From: Candidatus Firestoneibacteriota bacterium
Lineage (GTDB): Bacteria; Oederibacteriota; D2-FULL-39-29
Assembly (NCBI GenBank): GCA_903891415.1
Contig: CAITEH010000083.1
Span: forward strand, 1-45,035
DNA length: 45,035 bases
Direction of reading: 5' to 3'
Part shown: piece after piece, positions 10,401 through 18,281 of the stretch
Numbering within the stretch: position 1 is the stretch's first letter
Layout of the letters: every line of letters begins with the position of its first letter
Position numbers and translations under genes: made by a program
Notes under the pieces: model-generated
Databases searched by the model: none
Seen by the model: the letters and a program-made list of their open reading frames with translations, nothing else
Told to the model about the DNA's origin: nothing

Positions 10401-12968
10401 TCTTGGATCAAACAGGCCCGTTGCCGAGAGATTATATCTCCCTTTTATTAAAGTTTTTTCATACAAATTCTCCATCTTCACTATCAGGCCTGACCGGCCT
10501 TTCTCTTTCAAAGAAACAGCGCCCTCCGCGCTTACGGAAAGCTCTTTCATTTTAAGGTCCAGGTTTTTAACAGCAAGCACCCCGTCCTTGACGGAAAAAT
10601 TCAAGCCGAGGGTATTTATCACGTTGCCGAACAGTTCCGCAGCTTCGGTCTTTAGGAAACCTTCGCCGTTCAGGCTGTCAAAATCCCCGCCTAGTTTTAT
10701 ATTCCCGGAAAACCGGCCTTTTACTTCTTCTTCTTTATGCGGTAATTTAAAGATCGTAAATATTGTGGCAAGTTTTCCGCTCTTCACAGCCAGGACACTG
10801 TCCAGATGTAATTTATTCAAGAAAGCCATTTCCCCGTAAAAAGAATACTCGTCATCAAGGTTAAGCCGTTCCACCTTAAGGGTAAAATTGTCATAGGTGA
10901 ACGACAGGTCCGCTTTAAAGCTCTGATTACCGTCCAGTATCAGTTTTTCGGAAGTAAGCGCGGTGATAAATTTGGGATAAGTGATACTTCCCAGGATCTT
11001 GGCCGCAACGGTGCCCCGGCCGGAAATTTTATAATATGTATTAAAGACCGGTATTTTCGAGAGATCAATATTGGTAGCTGTAACGGCCACATTAAGAGGC
11101 ATGTCGCCGGTTAACCCCATGGAACCGTCGGCTTTTACATAACCCTTATCGTCCTGATTGAAATACAAGCCGGTACCCGTAAGCAGGCCTTTGTTTATCG
11201 TCAGGTTTCCTTTCGCATTTTTTGCGCGGTAACCTTCAAAATTATAATTATTTATTGTGATATCTCCGGAAAGTGTAATATCTTCCATCGGGCCTTTTAT
11301 TGAAAAAGCAGCGAAAGATTCGCCGGCCAGGTCCAGTTTATTTTCAACAAAAAAACCGTAAACATTACCGAAACCGGCCCCGAGAAGTTTAATTCCGCCC
11401 TCTGCATAAGCCTTGCCGTTCTTAAAGGTAAAGAGCGCGTTCAGGGTGATCTTTTCGCTGCTTACCGCGTTTACCCGGAGTTTGCCGTTATCAAAAAATA
11501 AGAGGTCGCTTGTGATCTCACCCAGGTTACCGCTTTGCAGGGTCATCTTGTTTATCTTTACTTTTGAAGCAATAATAAGGTTATTCAAAGGGCCTTTGGC
11601 CTCAAAAGTAAAAGCAGCTTTGCCAGAAGCGCCCGGTATACCTGCGAGATCAAATATCCCTCCGGCCTGCATATCGGCGGCATCCCCGGAAAGCTTAAGA
11701 GCGTCTTTTTCATATTTTCCTGAAAGCCTGGCCACACCCCCAAAAGCATATATCCTTAAAGTTTCAATATCGAACCTGCCGTTCTTGTATTTCAAAACCA
11801 GTTCGTTTTTATCAGTTTTTACTCCCGCAAGCCGCAAACTCCTGATATTCGCGAAAATAGAAACGGACGGAGAAGAAAACTTCCCGTCAACCGAAATACC
11901 CGCATTGCAGATCCCCGCGGGAAAAATTCCGGCCATAAAATCTTCCTGGGAAAAGTCTGAAAGGTCCGCACCGTTGACATAAACTCTGAGCTTGCCTTCC
12001 GGTTCTTCCGTAAGATAATTGTTTATTTCGCCCCGGCCGGTCAAGGAAGCGTTTTTTAGAGAACCGGCGAATTTCTGGATAACCACACTTTCTTTCGTGA
12101 ATGAAAGCTGGGAGATTATTCCGGTCAAGCCGGTTTTTAAACCTTCTAATTTTGCTTCCCCGTTCTTAATAAGCACATCCGCGGTCATAAGGTCTGAAAG
12201 CCTGGCCTGAAAATCAAAAGTACCGCCCGTCATTTCAGCCGGCGGCTTTTTCAGATAAGAAAGGGCATAAGAGGAATAATGCGCAAGGTCGAGATCTTTT
12301 CCGTCTATTATTACCGTATTTGTTTTATTCTTGACGTCAAAAATACCGTCAACATAAAGGTTGGTTTTTTTACTGGAGTAGCTCTTTGAGCCTGCTTTGA
12401 CAGAAAACCTGCCGCCGCCGATGAATTCTATACTGCCGTTGATATCTCTAAATGCGGAATTGAATTTTTTTTTACTGTCTTTGATAGAGATCAGCCCTTT
12501 GGAAACAGAGATGGCTAATTTTTCGGGAAGAGGGGATTTTCCCGCAGCAGGGAGGGTATTAATAAACTCCTCAAGGTTCCAGGTTCCTTCGTCGTTTTTT
12601 TCCAGAAGCAGTGAGGGCCTGGTCAATTCAATGCCTTTTAAGCTTTCTATGATCTGTTTTTTATTGAAAATAATATCCTTAAAGCTGTACTTAACGGAAA
12701 CCTTCTCAATTACGATGATGTTGCCGTCTTTAATTTCTTTTTTCGCCGAAATCCTTACATTAATAAGCTCAATAGAATCAAAAACTCCGCCTTCAATTTT
12801 TTCTATTGTAACTTCCCGGTTTAAGGCTTTGGTGAGTTCAATTTCAATAATATTTTTGAATTGTTTTACAAAAACACCGGTTTTGGCGAGGGTAAAGGCT
12901 ATAATTCCCAGTAAAATAATTATACCGAGAAAAATGAACAATATTTTCCGTTTGGTACCCTTTTTCAT
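7455..12968 (-). CDS. tamB: TamB-like translocation/assembly protein (DUF490/AsmA-like)
   Basis: The 1837-residue protein has an N-terminal membrane anchor (about residues 8-29), then a very long series of beta-strand repeats of AsmA/TamB type, and a C-terminal DUF490 region (about 1480-1837). Family members span the periplasm as a groove that carries lipids or assists barrel assembly. It is longer than E. coli TamB (about 1260 residues). It is the first gene of the operon, with its own promoter and an aaaggaaaag ribosome site, and directly precedes bamA. No separate TamA-type barrel gene is present, so BamA itself may be the partner; that is inference. Confidence 0.92.
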   Translation of the reverse strand: MKKGTKRKILFIFLGIIILLGIIAFTLAKTGVFVKQFKNIIEIELTKALNREVTIEKIEGGVFDSIELINVRISAKKEIKDGNIIVIEKVSVKYSFKDIIFNKKQIIESLKGIELTRPSLLLEKNDEGTWNLEEFINTLPAAGKSPLPEKLAISVSKGLISIKDSKKKFNSAFRDINGSIEFIGGGRFSVKAGSKSYSSKKTNLYVDGIFDVKNKTNTVIIDGKDLDLAHYSSYALSYLKKPPAEMTGGTFDFQARLSDLMTADVLIKNGEAKLEGLKTGLTGIISQLSFTKESVVIQKFAGSLKNASLTGRGEINNYLTEEPEGKLRVYVNGADLSDFSQEDFMAGIFPAGICNAGISVDGKFSSPSVSIFANIRSLRLAGVKTDKNELVLKYKNGRFDIETLRIYAFGGVARLSGKYEKDALKLSGDAADMQAGGIFDLAGIPGASGKAAFTFEAKGPLNNLIIASKVKINKMTLQSGNLGEITSDLLFFDNGKLRVNAVSSEKITLNALFTFKNGKAYAEGGIKLLGAGFGNVYGFFVENKLDLAGESFAAFSIKGPMEDITLSGDITINNYNFEGYRAKNAKGNLTINKGLLTGTGLYFNQDDKGYVKADGSMGLTGDMPLNVAVTATNIDLSKIPVFNTYYKISGRGTVAAKILGSITYPKFITALTSEKLILDGNQSFKADLSFTYDNFTLKVERLNLDDEYSFYGEMAFLNKLHLDSVLAVKSGKLATIFTIFKLPHKEEEVKGRFSGNIKLGGDFDSLNGEGFLKTEAAELFGNVINTLGLNFSVKDGVLAVKNLDLKMKELSVSAEGAVSLKEKGRSGLIVKMENLYEKTLIKGRYNLSATGLFDPRKNILSARLLSSELFFGGEPVRNIEANLAYDKSENKFSAGEIKWEKFTGKLDFSFRDKALAAGLRFFGTDLKKLSFLNSEFKKVPVSGNLSGELDLKVDRNGWLKGESKLTVTGPGYNDFKANRITAEIGCEQGKSGYGLQIKRLLISQETGAVDINGTLNLDQAFSAENTSCDLVISVLNPDIKNLLPLIRSKADLSARLSAPMGITVKGKLSNPKITGVFKAADVRTGKMLLGDFSGEFGYENNILDFKTLNFDDAITDNHAVFNKANFVFKKDYIQAQVGAALDFKKFLGLRLKADLETGNFKIPLAETVKLESEIFLKNFRLNDYDMRDFSSRFIATKQGFLLQHSSDTRPFVSKAKGEVIFKEGQTTAFKEVELNINDNTPGIVKLNGTLGRTSDMVIDISNTNIKFILKYFDLDLNMTGTVNHATALYSGASTAPRVKVEQGSLSGVNIFNMSFSSVIGNIYIENNKVTLANVNGVEKTYKDNNPKELYSVNVNGSIPLDQENEQNLVIKLKNTDLKPIMITGWFSGVEGIMDAELVIKGKSSYPVIETGFLVIHDNSTVYPLGFIKKMDKLRARFSIVNNKAEIIYFSGEVDKSPVEAFGDFTLKKFYPDRLNIKIKNKQTTERKGLKFRIESIMNSEGTMYLKGNEAGEYFSIGGTAPNFSMNGEIHIYDTRFSWPPDYKEGESAPRVLKEMDWNLKVVIEEGVLYNNSYCEAKLKQGSIFTSRGPGQDLTMRGSAEIESGYFNFYTGKFDIKTASFSFLDTEKRQPAIKASCEYSTSTHKIFMEVRGKNGAMAELGNGENFDLIFTSQPEETRNDILRILSGIGDSSGNIDPAKEIQRVLSLAVVQTIRQVTRDILGPQVSVVIEDATRSSYNRGELTVSSDKYQDILKNMKIGIAASVTKGVLFKAAMVRQDLFEMSAQNTGMWLPDIGFEFSSSGNRKINVGWNPNEVKVGIFTTMTFDNEAAYKKGKEKK

Positions 12969-13000
12969 TCTTTTCCTTTAAAAATCGGCCCTTTCTTAAC

Positions 13001-13029
13001 ATTTTACAGGCATTTTTTCCTATTGTCAA
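13001..13029 (-). promoter_or_regulatory. Sigma-70 promoter of the tamB-bamA-lpx operon
   Basis: TTGACA, 17 nt, TAAAAT on the minus strand, 32 nt upstream of the tamB start. Near-consensus and correctly placed for a short leader with a Shine-Dalgarno. Confidence 0.85.
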
Positions 13030-13182
13030 CCTGCGATTTGGCCAAAAAGACAATAATATAGTAATGTGCCCTTCTATTTAGACATCTTTCAAGGCTGACT
13101 TGTTCCGGTTTTTTTAAGGCAATATCCGTTTTAGGAGAGGGAATTACCGGTCTGCTTTTAGCCTGACTGCGGAACAAATATT

Positions 13183-13213
13183 ATTAAAAAACTGAAGGCG
13201 CTTTCTAAGCGCC
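13183..13213 (-). terminator. Terminator of the TIM-barrel isomerase gene
   Basis: On the minus strand a GGCGCTT / AGCGCC stem with a four-base loop is followed by TTCAGTTTTTTAAT. It lies about 20 nt after the stop codon of the isomerase gene. Confidence 0.8.
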
Positions 13214-13231
13214 CCCGGCTTTGGAAGTTTT

Positions 13232-13975
13232 CTAGTATAACGCTTCTTTGCTATTTTTCACGCACTGCCTTAAAGCAGGAACAGGATCTTCCGGCTGGCC
13301 CTCATATTCAATAATATACGGGCCCTTGAAGCCTGTCTCTTTCAGGGTTTTGCTCAGGGCTTTAAGATCAAGATTTCCGGTACCCGTGACAACATCCTCT
13401 TTCCTCCCGGCTTTGTCAAAATTAAAATCTTTGAGATGAAGAAGGTAGATCCGGTCTTTGAATTCCTCCAGGACCTTAAGCACATTTTCTCCGGCCGCAA
13501 GCGCCCAGCCTGTGTCAAGCGAAAGGCCTATTCTTTTACTGCATTTTTTAAAAAACCATCTTAAGGCCTGCGAATTTCCCAGCCAGTGGGTACCGCCGTG
13601 ATTGTGAACGCCCAGAGTTACTCCGTACTCTTCGGAAAGTTTTTCTGCCTGAAGAATACCGGCCTCAAGATTTTCCGGCTGGAAATCAACGCTCATATGC
13701 CTGATGCCGCCCGCTTTTAAAAAATCAAAAATTATTTTCAGTTCCGCCGCGCTCCTGCTCATATTTTCAACACCGATGCTTGGAATGCTTATTTTATGCT
13801 CTTTACATGTTGCCAGCACAGCCGCATGCGCGGCAGCATCCGTAAATGCCGCGTGCGCTCCGCAAAGTTCAACAACATCCGCTCCCGCTTCTTTGAGCAT
13901 CGCAAGCATTATGTTGTTATCCCGGAAGTTTCTAAAACAATAGGATTGTATCCCAAGAAGGTTATCTGCCTTCAT
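13232..13975 (-). CDS. Sugar phosphate isomerase/epimerase (xylose-isomerase-like TIM barrel)
   Basis: The 247-residue protein belongs to the AP-endonuclease-2 / xylose-isomerase-like TIM-barrel family that includes IolE, IolI, hydroxypyruvate isomerase and tagatose epimerases. Likely metal-binding segments are VNHGG-like LGVHNHGGTHW, SLDTGW, LHLKDF and IEYEG near the C-terminus. A strong aaaggagaataa ribosome site precedes the ATG. The upstream region shares a roughly 40-nt element with that of the neighbouring Gfo/Idh gene, and such pairs often act on the same sugar or cyclitol. The substrate cannot be read from sequence. Confidence 0.85.
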   Translation of the reverse strand: MKADNLLGIQSYCFRNFRDNNIMLAMLKEAGADVVELCGAHAAFTDAAAHAAVLATCKEHKISIPSIGVENMSRSAAELKIIFDFLKAGGIRHMSVDFQPENLEAGILQAEKLSEEYGVTLGVHNHGGTHWLGNSQALRWFFKKCSKRIGLSLDTGWALAAGENVLKVLEEFKDRIYLLHLKDFNFDKAGRKEDVVTGTGNLDLKALSKTLKETGFKGPYIIEYEGQPEDPVPALRQCVKNSKEALY

Positions 13976-14007
13976 TTATTCTCCTTTTTGTAGAGCGATT
14001 TCACTGA

Positions 14008-14070
14008 CCCTGTACCATTCACTGCTCTTAGGTGCAGAGCCATAAACCTGAAGCATGAATGGTTCGTGGT
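14008..14070. repeat. Palindromic intergenic repeat, family A copy 1
   Basis: Contains CCCTGTACCATTCACTG followed by AGGTGCAG, then a second palindromic part with CATAAACCTGA. The same words recur at 15268-15312 and partly at 32551-32627. This copy lies 33 nt upstream of the isomerase start. Confidence 0.65.
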
Positions 14071-14107
14071 TGCAAATCATCTGATTTCACTGATTGAAGC
14101 TTTAGTC

Positions 14108-14163
14108 CTAGGTACTGGGGCCCGGGAAAAGCTCTTTACTTTTTCCTAATACCCAGCACCTAG
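14108..14163. repeat. Inverted repeat CTAGGTACTGGG/CCCAGCACCTAG
   Basis: Twelve-base arms with one mismatch surround a 32-nt centre in the gap between the Gfo/Idh stop and the isomerase start. Followed by a T-poor stretch on both strands, so not an obvious terminator. Confidence 0.55.
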
Positions 14164-14184
14164 AACCCTTCCTTTACCTTTCTT

Positions 14185-15240
14185 TTAACTTATCTTCACT
14201 TCCTTGCCCTTCTTCGAGGAAAGATAGATAGCGTCTATGATCTTTTGAACGACCAGGCCCTGATGCGCCGGGGCCACCGGTTTGGCCTTTCCGGTGCATA
14301 CTTCCATGAAATTCTTCTCCTGGGTCGCCCACGTATCTTCCTTGGCAAACTGAGGGATGATGTCTACAATTTTTCCGAAATGTTCGGTAGTGATCTTTAG
14401 AGGCACTCCATTTTCCAGGGTAGCTCCGCCCTTGTCCCCCATAAATACAGAATACATGCCCTCTTTTTCTATATTAGCCGCCCAGCTTACTTCAAGATTA
14501 AGAGTAGCGCCGTTCTTAAATCTTACCAGCGCGGTCACAAAATCATCCACATCAAACCGGCCGCGTTTTACAAGCCCGCCCCACATGGAAACAAAATTGT
14601 AGTCTTTTTTGTGGCCGAACTTCATATATGTTGCTCCGGAAACAGAGACCGGTTCAGGAAAGCCCATTTCGTAGAGTGTAAGATCCAGAATATGCACGCC
14701 TATATCTATAAGCCCGCCGCCGCCGGACATCTTCTTTGTAGTAAACCAGCCGCCCAGTCCGGGAATTCCTCTTCTGCGCAAGGCATAGGCATCGGCATGA
14801 TAGATCTCTCCGAGCCCGCCGGCCGTAATAATTTGCTTTAACGCTCTTGAATCATCCCGGTGTCTGTGCATGAAGCCTATTATAAGATGCTTTTTGTTCT
14901 TCTTTGCCGCGGCGATCATCTCTTCACATTCCCGCGCGTTCATAGCCATCGGCTTTTCACAGAGCACATTAACTCCGGCATTTAACACATCTATAACAAT
15001 TTGTTTGTGGAGATAGTTAGGAACGCCCACCGCTACGCCGTCAAGACGCTCGGTCTTTAACATTTCCTTGTAATCTGTATAGGCCCTTTTGACCCCGAAT
15101 TCGTCAACCAGGCGTTTCCCTCTGGCCGGATTCAGGTCGGCCACGGCCAAAACTTCGATCCCCGGAACTTTTTTTGCTCCGGTTGCATGCGCGGAACCTA
15201 TTCCCGCGCCTATGAGCCCAAGTTTGAAACTTTCTGACAT
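14185..15240 (-). CDS. Gfo/Idh/MocA-family NAD(P)-dependent oxidoreductase
   Basis: The start MSESFKLGLIG at 15240 is chosen because aaaggagaaaaat precedes it; an upstream in-frame ATG at 15315 has no such site. The roughly 351-residue protein has an N-terminal Rossmann domain (GLIGAGIGSAHA), the conserved CEKPMA motif containing the catalytic lysine, and GGGLIDIGVHILDL with the Asp/His pair in the C-terminal domain. The family oxidises or reduces sugars, inositols and sugar acids with NAD(P). It lies next to a TIM-barrel isomerase on the same strand and diverges from the RuBisCO-like gene, suggesting a small carbohydrate or sugar-acid pathway of unknown substrate. Confidence 0.9.
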   Translation of the reverse strand: MSESFKLGLIGAGIGSAHATGAKKVPGIEVLAVADLNPARGKRLVDEFGVKRAYTDYKEMLKTERLDGVAVGVPNYLHKQIVIDVLNAGVNVLCEKPMAMNARECEEMIAAAKKNKKHLIIGFMHRHRDDSRALKQIITAGGLGEIYHADAYALRRRGIPGLGGWFTTKKMSGGGGLIDIGVHILDLTLYEMGFPEPVSVSGATYMKFGHKKDYNFVSMWGGLVKRGRFDVDDFVTALVRFKNGATLNLEVSWAANIEKEGMYSVFMGDKGGATLENGVPLKITTEHFGKIVDIIPQFAKEDTWATQEKNFMEVCTGKAKPVAPAHQGLVVQKIIDAIYLSSKKGKEVKIS

Positions 15241-15267
15241 ATTTTTCTCCTTTCCTTTATTTATTTT

Positions 15268-15312
15268 CACCAGCCCTGTACCATTCACTGCGTACAGGTG
15301 CAGGGTCACCAA
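15268..15312. repeat. Palindromic intergenic repeat, family A copy 2
   Basis: CCCTGTACCATTCACTG and AGGTGCAGGG can pair as a 9-bp stem (CCCTGTACC with GGTGCAGGG, one G-T). It lies 34 nt upstream of the Gfo/Idh start, almost the same distance as copy 1 from the isomerase start. Confidence 0.65.
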
Positions 15313-15391
15313 CAAATTCTATTATTTTTAGAGGATTTATGCAACCTATATAATGACCCGCTCTATATATGTTTTTGGAGTTCTTTAACTA

Positions 15392-15420
15392 TTGCATAAA
15401 TATTCTTATACTGATAAAAT
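15392..15420 (+). promoter_or_regulatory. Sigma-70 promoter of the RuBisCO-like gene
   Basis: TTGCAT, 17 nt, TAAAAT. Transcription would begin near 15427, downstream of the longest possible ORF start and upstream of the ATG at 15455. This supports the shorter start. Confidence 0.75.
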
Positions 15421-15454
15421 ATCTTTCAACTTAGCAGCAGTACAGGAGGCAAGT

Positions 15455-16759
15455 ATGCTGGACCCGAAAATATTCATGAATGATGAAGGCATTAACGCGG
15501 ACAAATACATAATCGGCCTTTATATGCTACAGTGCGAAACTACCGACATCTTAAAAAAAGTGGAAGCCATCGCGCTGGAACAATCAACCGGAACCTGGGT
15601 TCAGCTTCCGGAAGAGACCGACGAGATCCGGAACCGCTGCGTAGCTAAAGTCCTCGGAGTTTACGAGGTGCCCCAGTATGAAGACGCGCTTCCTCCGGGA
15701 ACAAAAGAAAGGACCTTTATATTTAAGATCGCCTTCCCCGCGGATAATATAAACGGCCAGATCCCGCAGGTTTTAACCGCGCTCTACGGAAACATTTCCA
15801 TGTCCGGAAAACTAAAACTTCTGGATATCACTCTTCCGAATTCTTTCGTAAAAAAATTTAAGGGGCCAAAATTCGGCATAGAAGGCATGAGAGACTTGTT
15901 GAACGTGCACGGGCGGCCTTTGATGGTGGCCATGTTCAAGCCGTGTATAGGTATGGATCCAAAAGCCATCGGTAAAATGCTTTACAATCTGGGACTGGGC
16001 GGCGTGGACGTTATAAAGGATGATGAACTCCTGGCGGATCCCTGTTTCTGTACCGTGGAAGAGCGGCTGGAAGAATGCCTGAAAGCCTGCGCCCGGGTAT
16101 ACAAAGAAACAGGCAGAAAAGTACTCTACGCCTTAAATATTACCGATAACTTTGACGTAATGTTCAAAAAAGCCAGGGACTCCGTAAAAGCAGGCGCAAA
16201 TTGCCTGATGGTCAATGTTTTTACCGTTTCATATTCGGCGATGTCGGTCCTGGCGGAAGATCCGGCCATAAAGGTACCGCTGCTCTCGCATCCTGATTTT
16301 GCCGGCGCGCTTTTTGGTTCACCCAGCTATGGGCTGGGCTCAAGCCTTGTTCTTGGAAAATTAAACAGGCTGGCCGGCGGGGACATGGTCATTTACCCTT
16401 CCCACCTCGGCAAAGTTCCGATGGTCAAGGAAAGAGTAATACGGATCGGGCAGGAACTCACCTCCCCCTTCTACCATATTAAAAGAGCCTGGCCCGGGCC
16501 CTCGGCAGGAATGTACCCCGGAATAGTCCCGCAATTAATTGAGGATTTTGGCAATGATGTGATCGTGGGGGCAGGCGGAGGAATTCACGCCCATCCTATG
16601 GGCCTTATTGCCGGAGCCAAGGCGTTCCATCAGGCAATTGAAGCCACAAATAAAAAGATACCCTTAAGAAAGGCCGCTGAAAAACATAAAGAATTGAAGA
16701 CCGCTCTGGAAAAATGGGGCACTCCGGATACGGCTTGTAATTATTCGCTGACGAAGTGA
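15455..16759 (+). CDS. RuBisCO-like protein (form IV)
   Basis: The start at 15455 has aggagg 5 nt upstream and follows the promoter at 15392-15420; the in-frame ATG at 15392 lies inside that promoter. The 434-residue protein has the RuBisCO fold: STGTW at 44-48, Asn113, Lys162, the KDDE motif at 188-191 (carbamylated Lys plus Asp and Glu metal ligands), His279, loop-6 Lys320, Ser350 and the GGG phosphate loop at 374-376. Compared with true RuBisCO, the second lysine of KPK is Cys164, the Arg after His279 is Pro, and the His at the HSG position is lost. CO2 fixation is therefore unlikely. Known form IV roles include enolase/isomerase steps of methionine salvage and decarboxylation or hydrolysis in apiose breakdown. 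The sugar-enzyme neighbours favour a carbohydrate role, by inference. Confidence 0.9.
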   Translation: MLDPKIFMNDEGINADKYIIGLYMLQCETTDILKKVEAIALEQSTGTWVQLPEETDEIRNRCVAKVLGVYEVPQYEDALPPGTKERTFIFKIAFPADNINGQIPQVLTALYGNISMSGKLKLLDITLPNSFVKKFKGPKFGIEGMRDLLNVHGRPLMVAMFKPCIGMDPKAIGKMLYNLGLGGVDVIKDDELLADPCFCTVEERLEECLKACARVYKETGRKVLYALNITDNFDVMFKKARDSVKAGANCLMVNVFTVSYSAMSVLAEDPAIKVPLLSHPDFAGALFGSPSYGLGSSLVLGKLNRLAGGDMVIYPSHLGKVPMVKERVIRIGQELTSPFYHIKRAWPGPSAGMYPGIVPQLIEDFGNDVIVGAGGGIHAHPMGLIAGAKAFHQAIEATNKKIPLRKAAEKHKELKTALEKWGTPDTACNYSLTK

Positions 16760-16770
16760 ACCGGCGTTCT

Positions 16771-16858
16771 TAAGGTTCATAATGTTTATAAGGTTTATAA
16801 AGTAACTGCTTGTTCTTTGGTTTTCCTTATAAACTTTACAAACTTTATAAACTTCTAC
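16771..16858. repeat. TTTATAAAG-type palindromic repeat (family B, copy 1)
   Basis: Left arm words AAGGTTTATAAAGT and right arm words CCTTATAAACTTTACAAAC are complementary and flank a short GC-richer centre. The element fills the gap between the RuBisCO-like gene and the next gene. Related copies lie near 20001, 23081, 31181 and 33121. Confidence 0.75.
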
Positions 16859-16868
16859 CGGAGGTAGG

Positions 16869-18242
16869 ATGATCAAGTTTAACGAACCACTCTCAAAACT
16901 GATAAACGATCCAAAAAAATTTACAAAGCATCTCAAGTTCCCTAGGCCCGATAAGATCCGTATCTATGATGATACTCTCCGCGACGGGGAGCAGATGCCG
17001 GGGGTAATTTTCTCCCCGGAACAAAAACTGCGCCTGGCAAAGTTCCTTTCAAAAATGGGAGTGCATACTATGGATGTTGCGTTTCCTGTTAACGGGGAAA
17101 CAGACCAGAAAGCGCTTCAACTTTGTGTCGCGGCTCAAAAAGCCGGGGAAATACGAAAAGACATAGAAATACTGGCGATGTGCCGCAGCAATCCAAAAGA
17201 TATAGATGTGGTCATCAATACGCTCGCGCAAATAGGGGCAAAACCCGATGATGTTTCCATACTTGTCCTCTCCACCATCTCCGACCTGCATATTAAGTAT
17301 AAGCTGGGCAGAACTCTTTTAAAAAGAGAAGGCCGGTCCGAAAAAGACTGGATGAAACTTCCCCTTAAATTTTACAGGGAAGCCAACACCGCTCTTATCT
17401 GCGAGGCAATAAAATACGGCCGGTCAAAAGGAATAAGCAGGATCGAGTTTGCTTCGGAAGACTCTTCGCGCGGAAATATCGAGTACGGCGTCAAATGGGC
17501 AAAGGCCTGCATAAAGGCCGGCGGGACCAGAATGTGTTTTTCCGACACCTGCGGCGTCTTTACTCCTGAATCGGTGGATTATTATATTCCGAAGATGATC
17601 AAGGCCTTAAACGGCGTGCCCATGACCGCCCATTTCCATAATGACTTTGGCATGAGCGCGTTAAATACCGTCCGGGCAATGAGCCACGGGGCGTCTTATA
17701 TGGGCGTGACCGCGAACGGCATCGGAGAACGGGCAGGGAACACTTCCCTGCATCAGACCGTAATGATCTTAAAAGACCTTTACGGCGTTGAGATCCCCGG
17801 CTTTAGATATGACCTGCTGCACGAATTAAGAAAAGAAGTGGAAAAAGCCTCCGGGATCTGCGTCCAGCCGCATGAACCAATAATCGGCGAGGGTGTTTTT
17901 GCTCACGAATCAGGCATCCATACCGCGGGCATTCTTATCCATCCGGCTATCTACCAGGTCATCAGGGAAGAACAGGTCGGAGGTAAAAGGCGTTTTGTAT
18001 TCGGCAAGCACAGCGGCGCCGGCGCGGTGGAAGACGTTCTTAAACAGAATGAAAAACTTCTAAGCTCAAAAGGTATAGAGATAACCCCGGAACTTATTAT
18101 GAAAGCTCTTAAAAAAGTTAAGTCCATCCGGGAAAACACCGCCAGGGACTATCAGGATATTGTGGATGACTATTACAAAAAGTATAAGAACCTGGGCGTT
18201 TCGGAAGAACAATTGCTAGAACTGGTTTTAAAGGGTTTGTAA
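16869..18242 (+). CDS. Isopropylmalate/homocitrate synthase-family enzyme
   Basis: The 457-residue protein is a DRE-TIM metallolyase. It shows DDTLRDGEQMPGV near the N-terminus (catalytic Arg and metal-binding Asp), HFHNDFGMSALNT (metal-binding His pair), GIGERAGNTSLHQ and FGKHSGAGA. Such enzymes condense acetyl-CoA with a 2-oxoacid. The long LeuA-type regulatory domain is absent; after the barrel there is only a helical subdomain of about 110 residues, as in NifV/homocitrate-synthase-like members. A ggaggtagg site precedes the ATG. It may be co-transcribed with the RuBisCO-like gene through repeat B1. The 2-oxoacid substrate cannot be assigned; 2-isopropylmalate, citramalate and homocitrate are all possible. 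Confidence 0.88.
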   Translation: MIKFNEPLSKLINDPKKFTKHLKFPRPDKIRIYDDTLRDGEQMPGVIFSPEQKLRLAKFLSKMGVHTMDVAFPVNGETDQKALQLCVAAQKAGEIRKDIEILAMCRSNPKDIDVVINTLAQIGAKPDDVSILVLSTISDLHIKYKLGRTLLKREGRSEKDWMKLPLKFYREANTALICEAIKYGRSKGISRIEFASEDSSRGNIEYGVKWAKACIKAGGTRMCFSDTCGVFTPESVDYYIPKMIKALNGVPMTAHFHNDFGMSALNTVRAMSHGASYMGVTANGIGERAGNTSLHQTVMILKDLYGVEIPGFRYDLLHELRKEVEKASGICVQPHEPIIGEGVFAHESGIHTAGILIHPAIYQVIREEQVGGKRRFVFGKHSGAGAVEDVLKQNEKLLSSKGIEITPELIMKALKKVKSIRENTARDYQDIVDDYYKKYKNLGVSEEQLLELVLKGL

Positions 18243-18250
18243 CCGCAATA

Positions 18251-18279
18251 TTGACAAATTCAGTCAACAATACTATTTT
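18251..18279 (+). promoter_or_regulatory. Candidate promoter of the cyclase-like gene
   Basis: TTGACA, 17 nt, TATTTT. The -35 is perfect, the -10 is moderate. It lies just after the preceding stop codon. Confidence 0.5.
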
Positions 18280-18281
18280 TA

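Noticed and set aside
10324..10839. Long plus-strand ORFs opposite tamB (also at 11413-11982 and 12397-12981)
   Set aside because: They are antisense to a clear coding sequence, lack ribosome sites and have low-complexity Ser/Phe-rich translations typical of shadow frames.
15392..15454. Longer N-terminus for the RuBisCO-like protein
   Set aside because: The upstream ATG lies inside the promoter, while the ATG at 15455 has a strong ribosome site.
15455..16759. True CO2-fixing RuBisCO
   Set aside because: Equivalents of Lys177, Arg295 and His327 are lost and loop 6 is divergent; no phosphoribulokinase or related gene is nearby.
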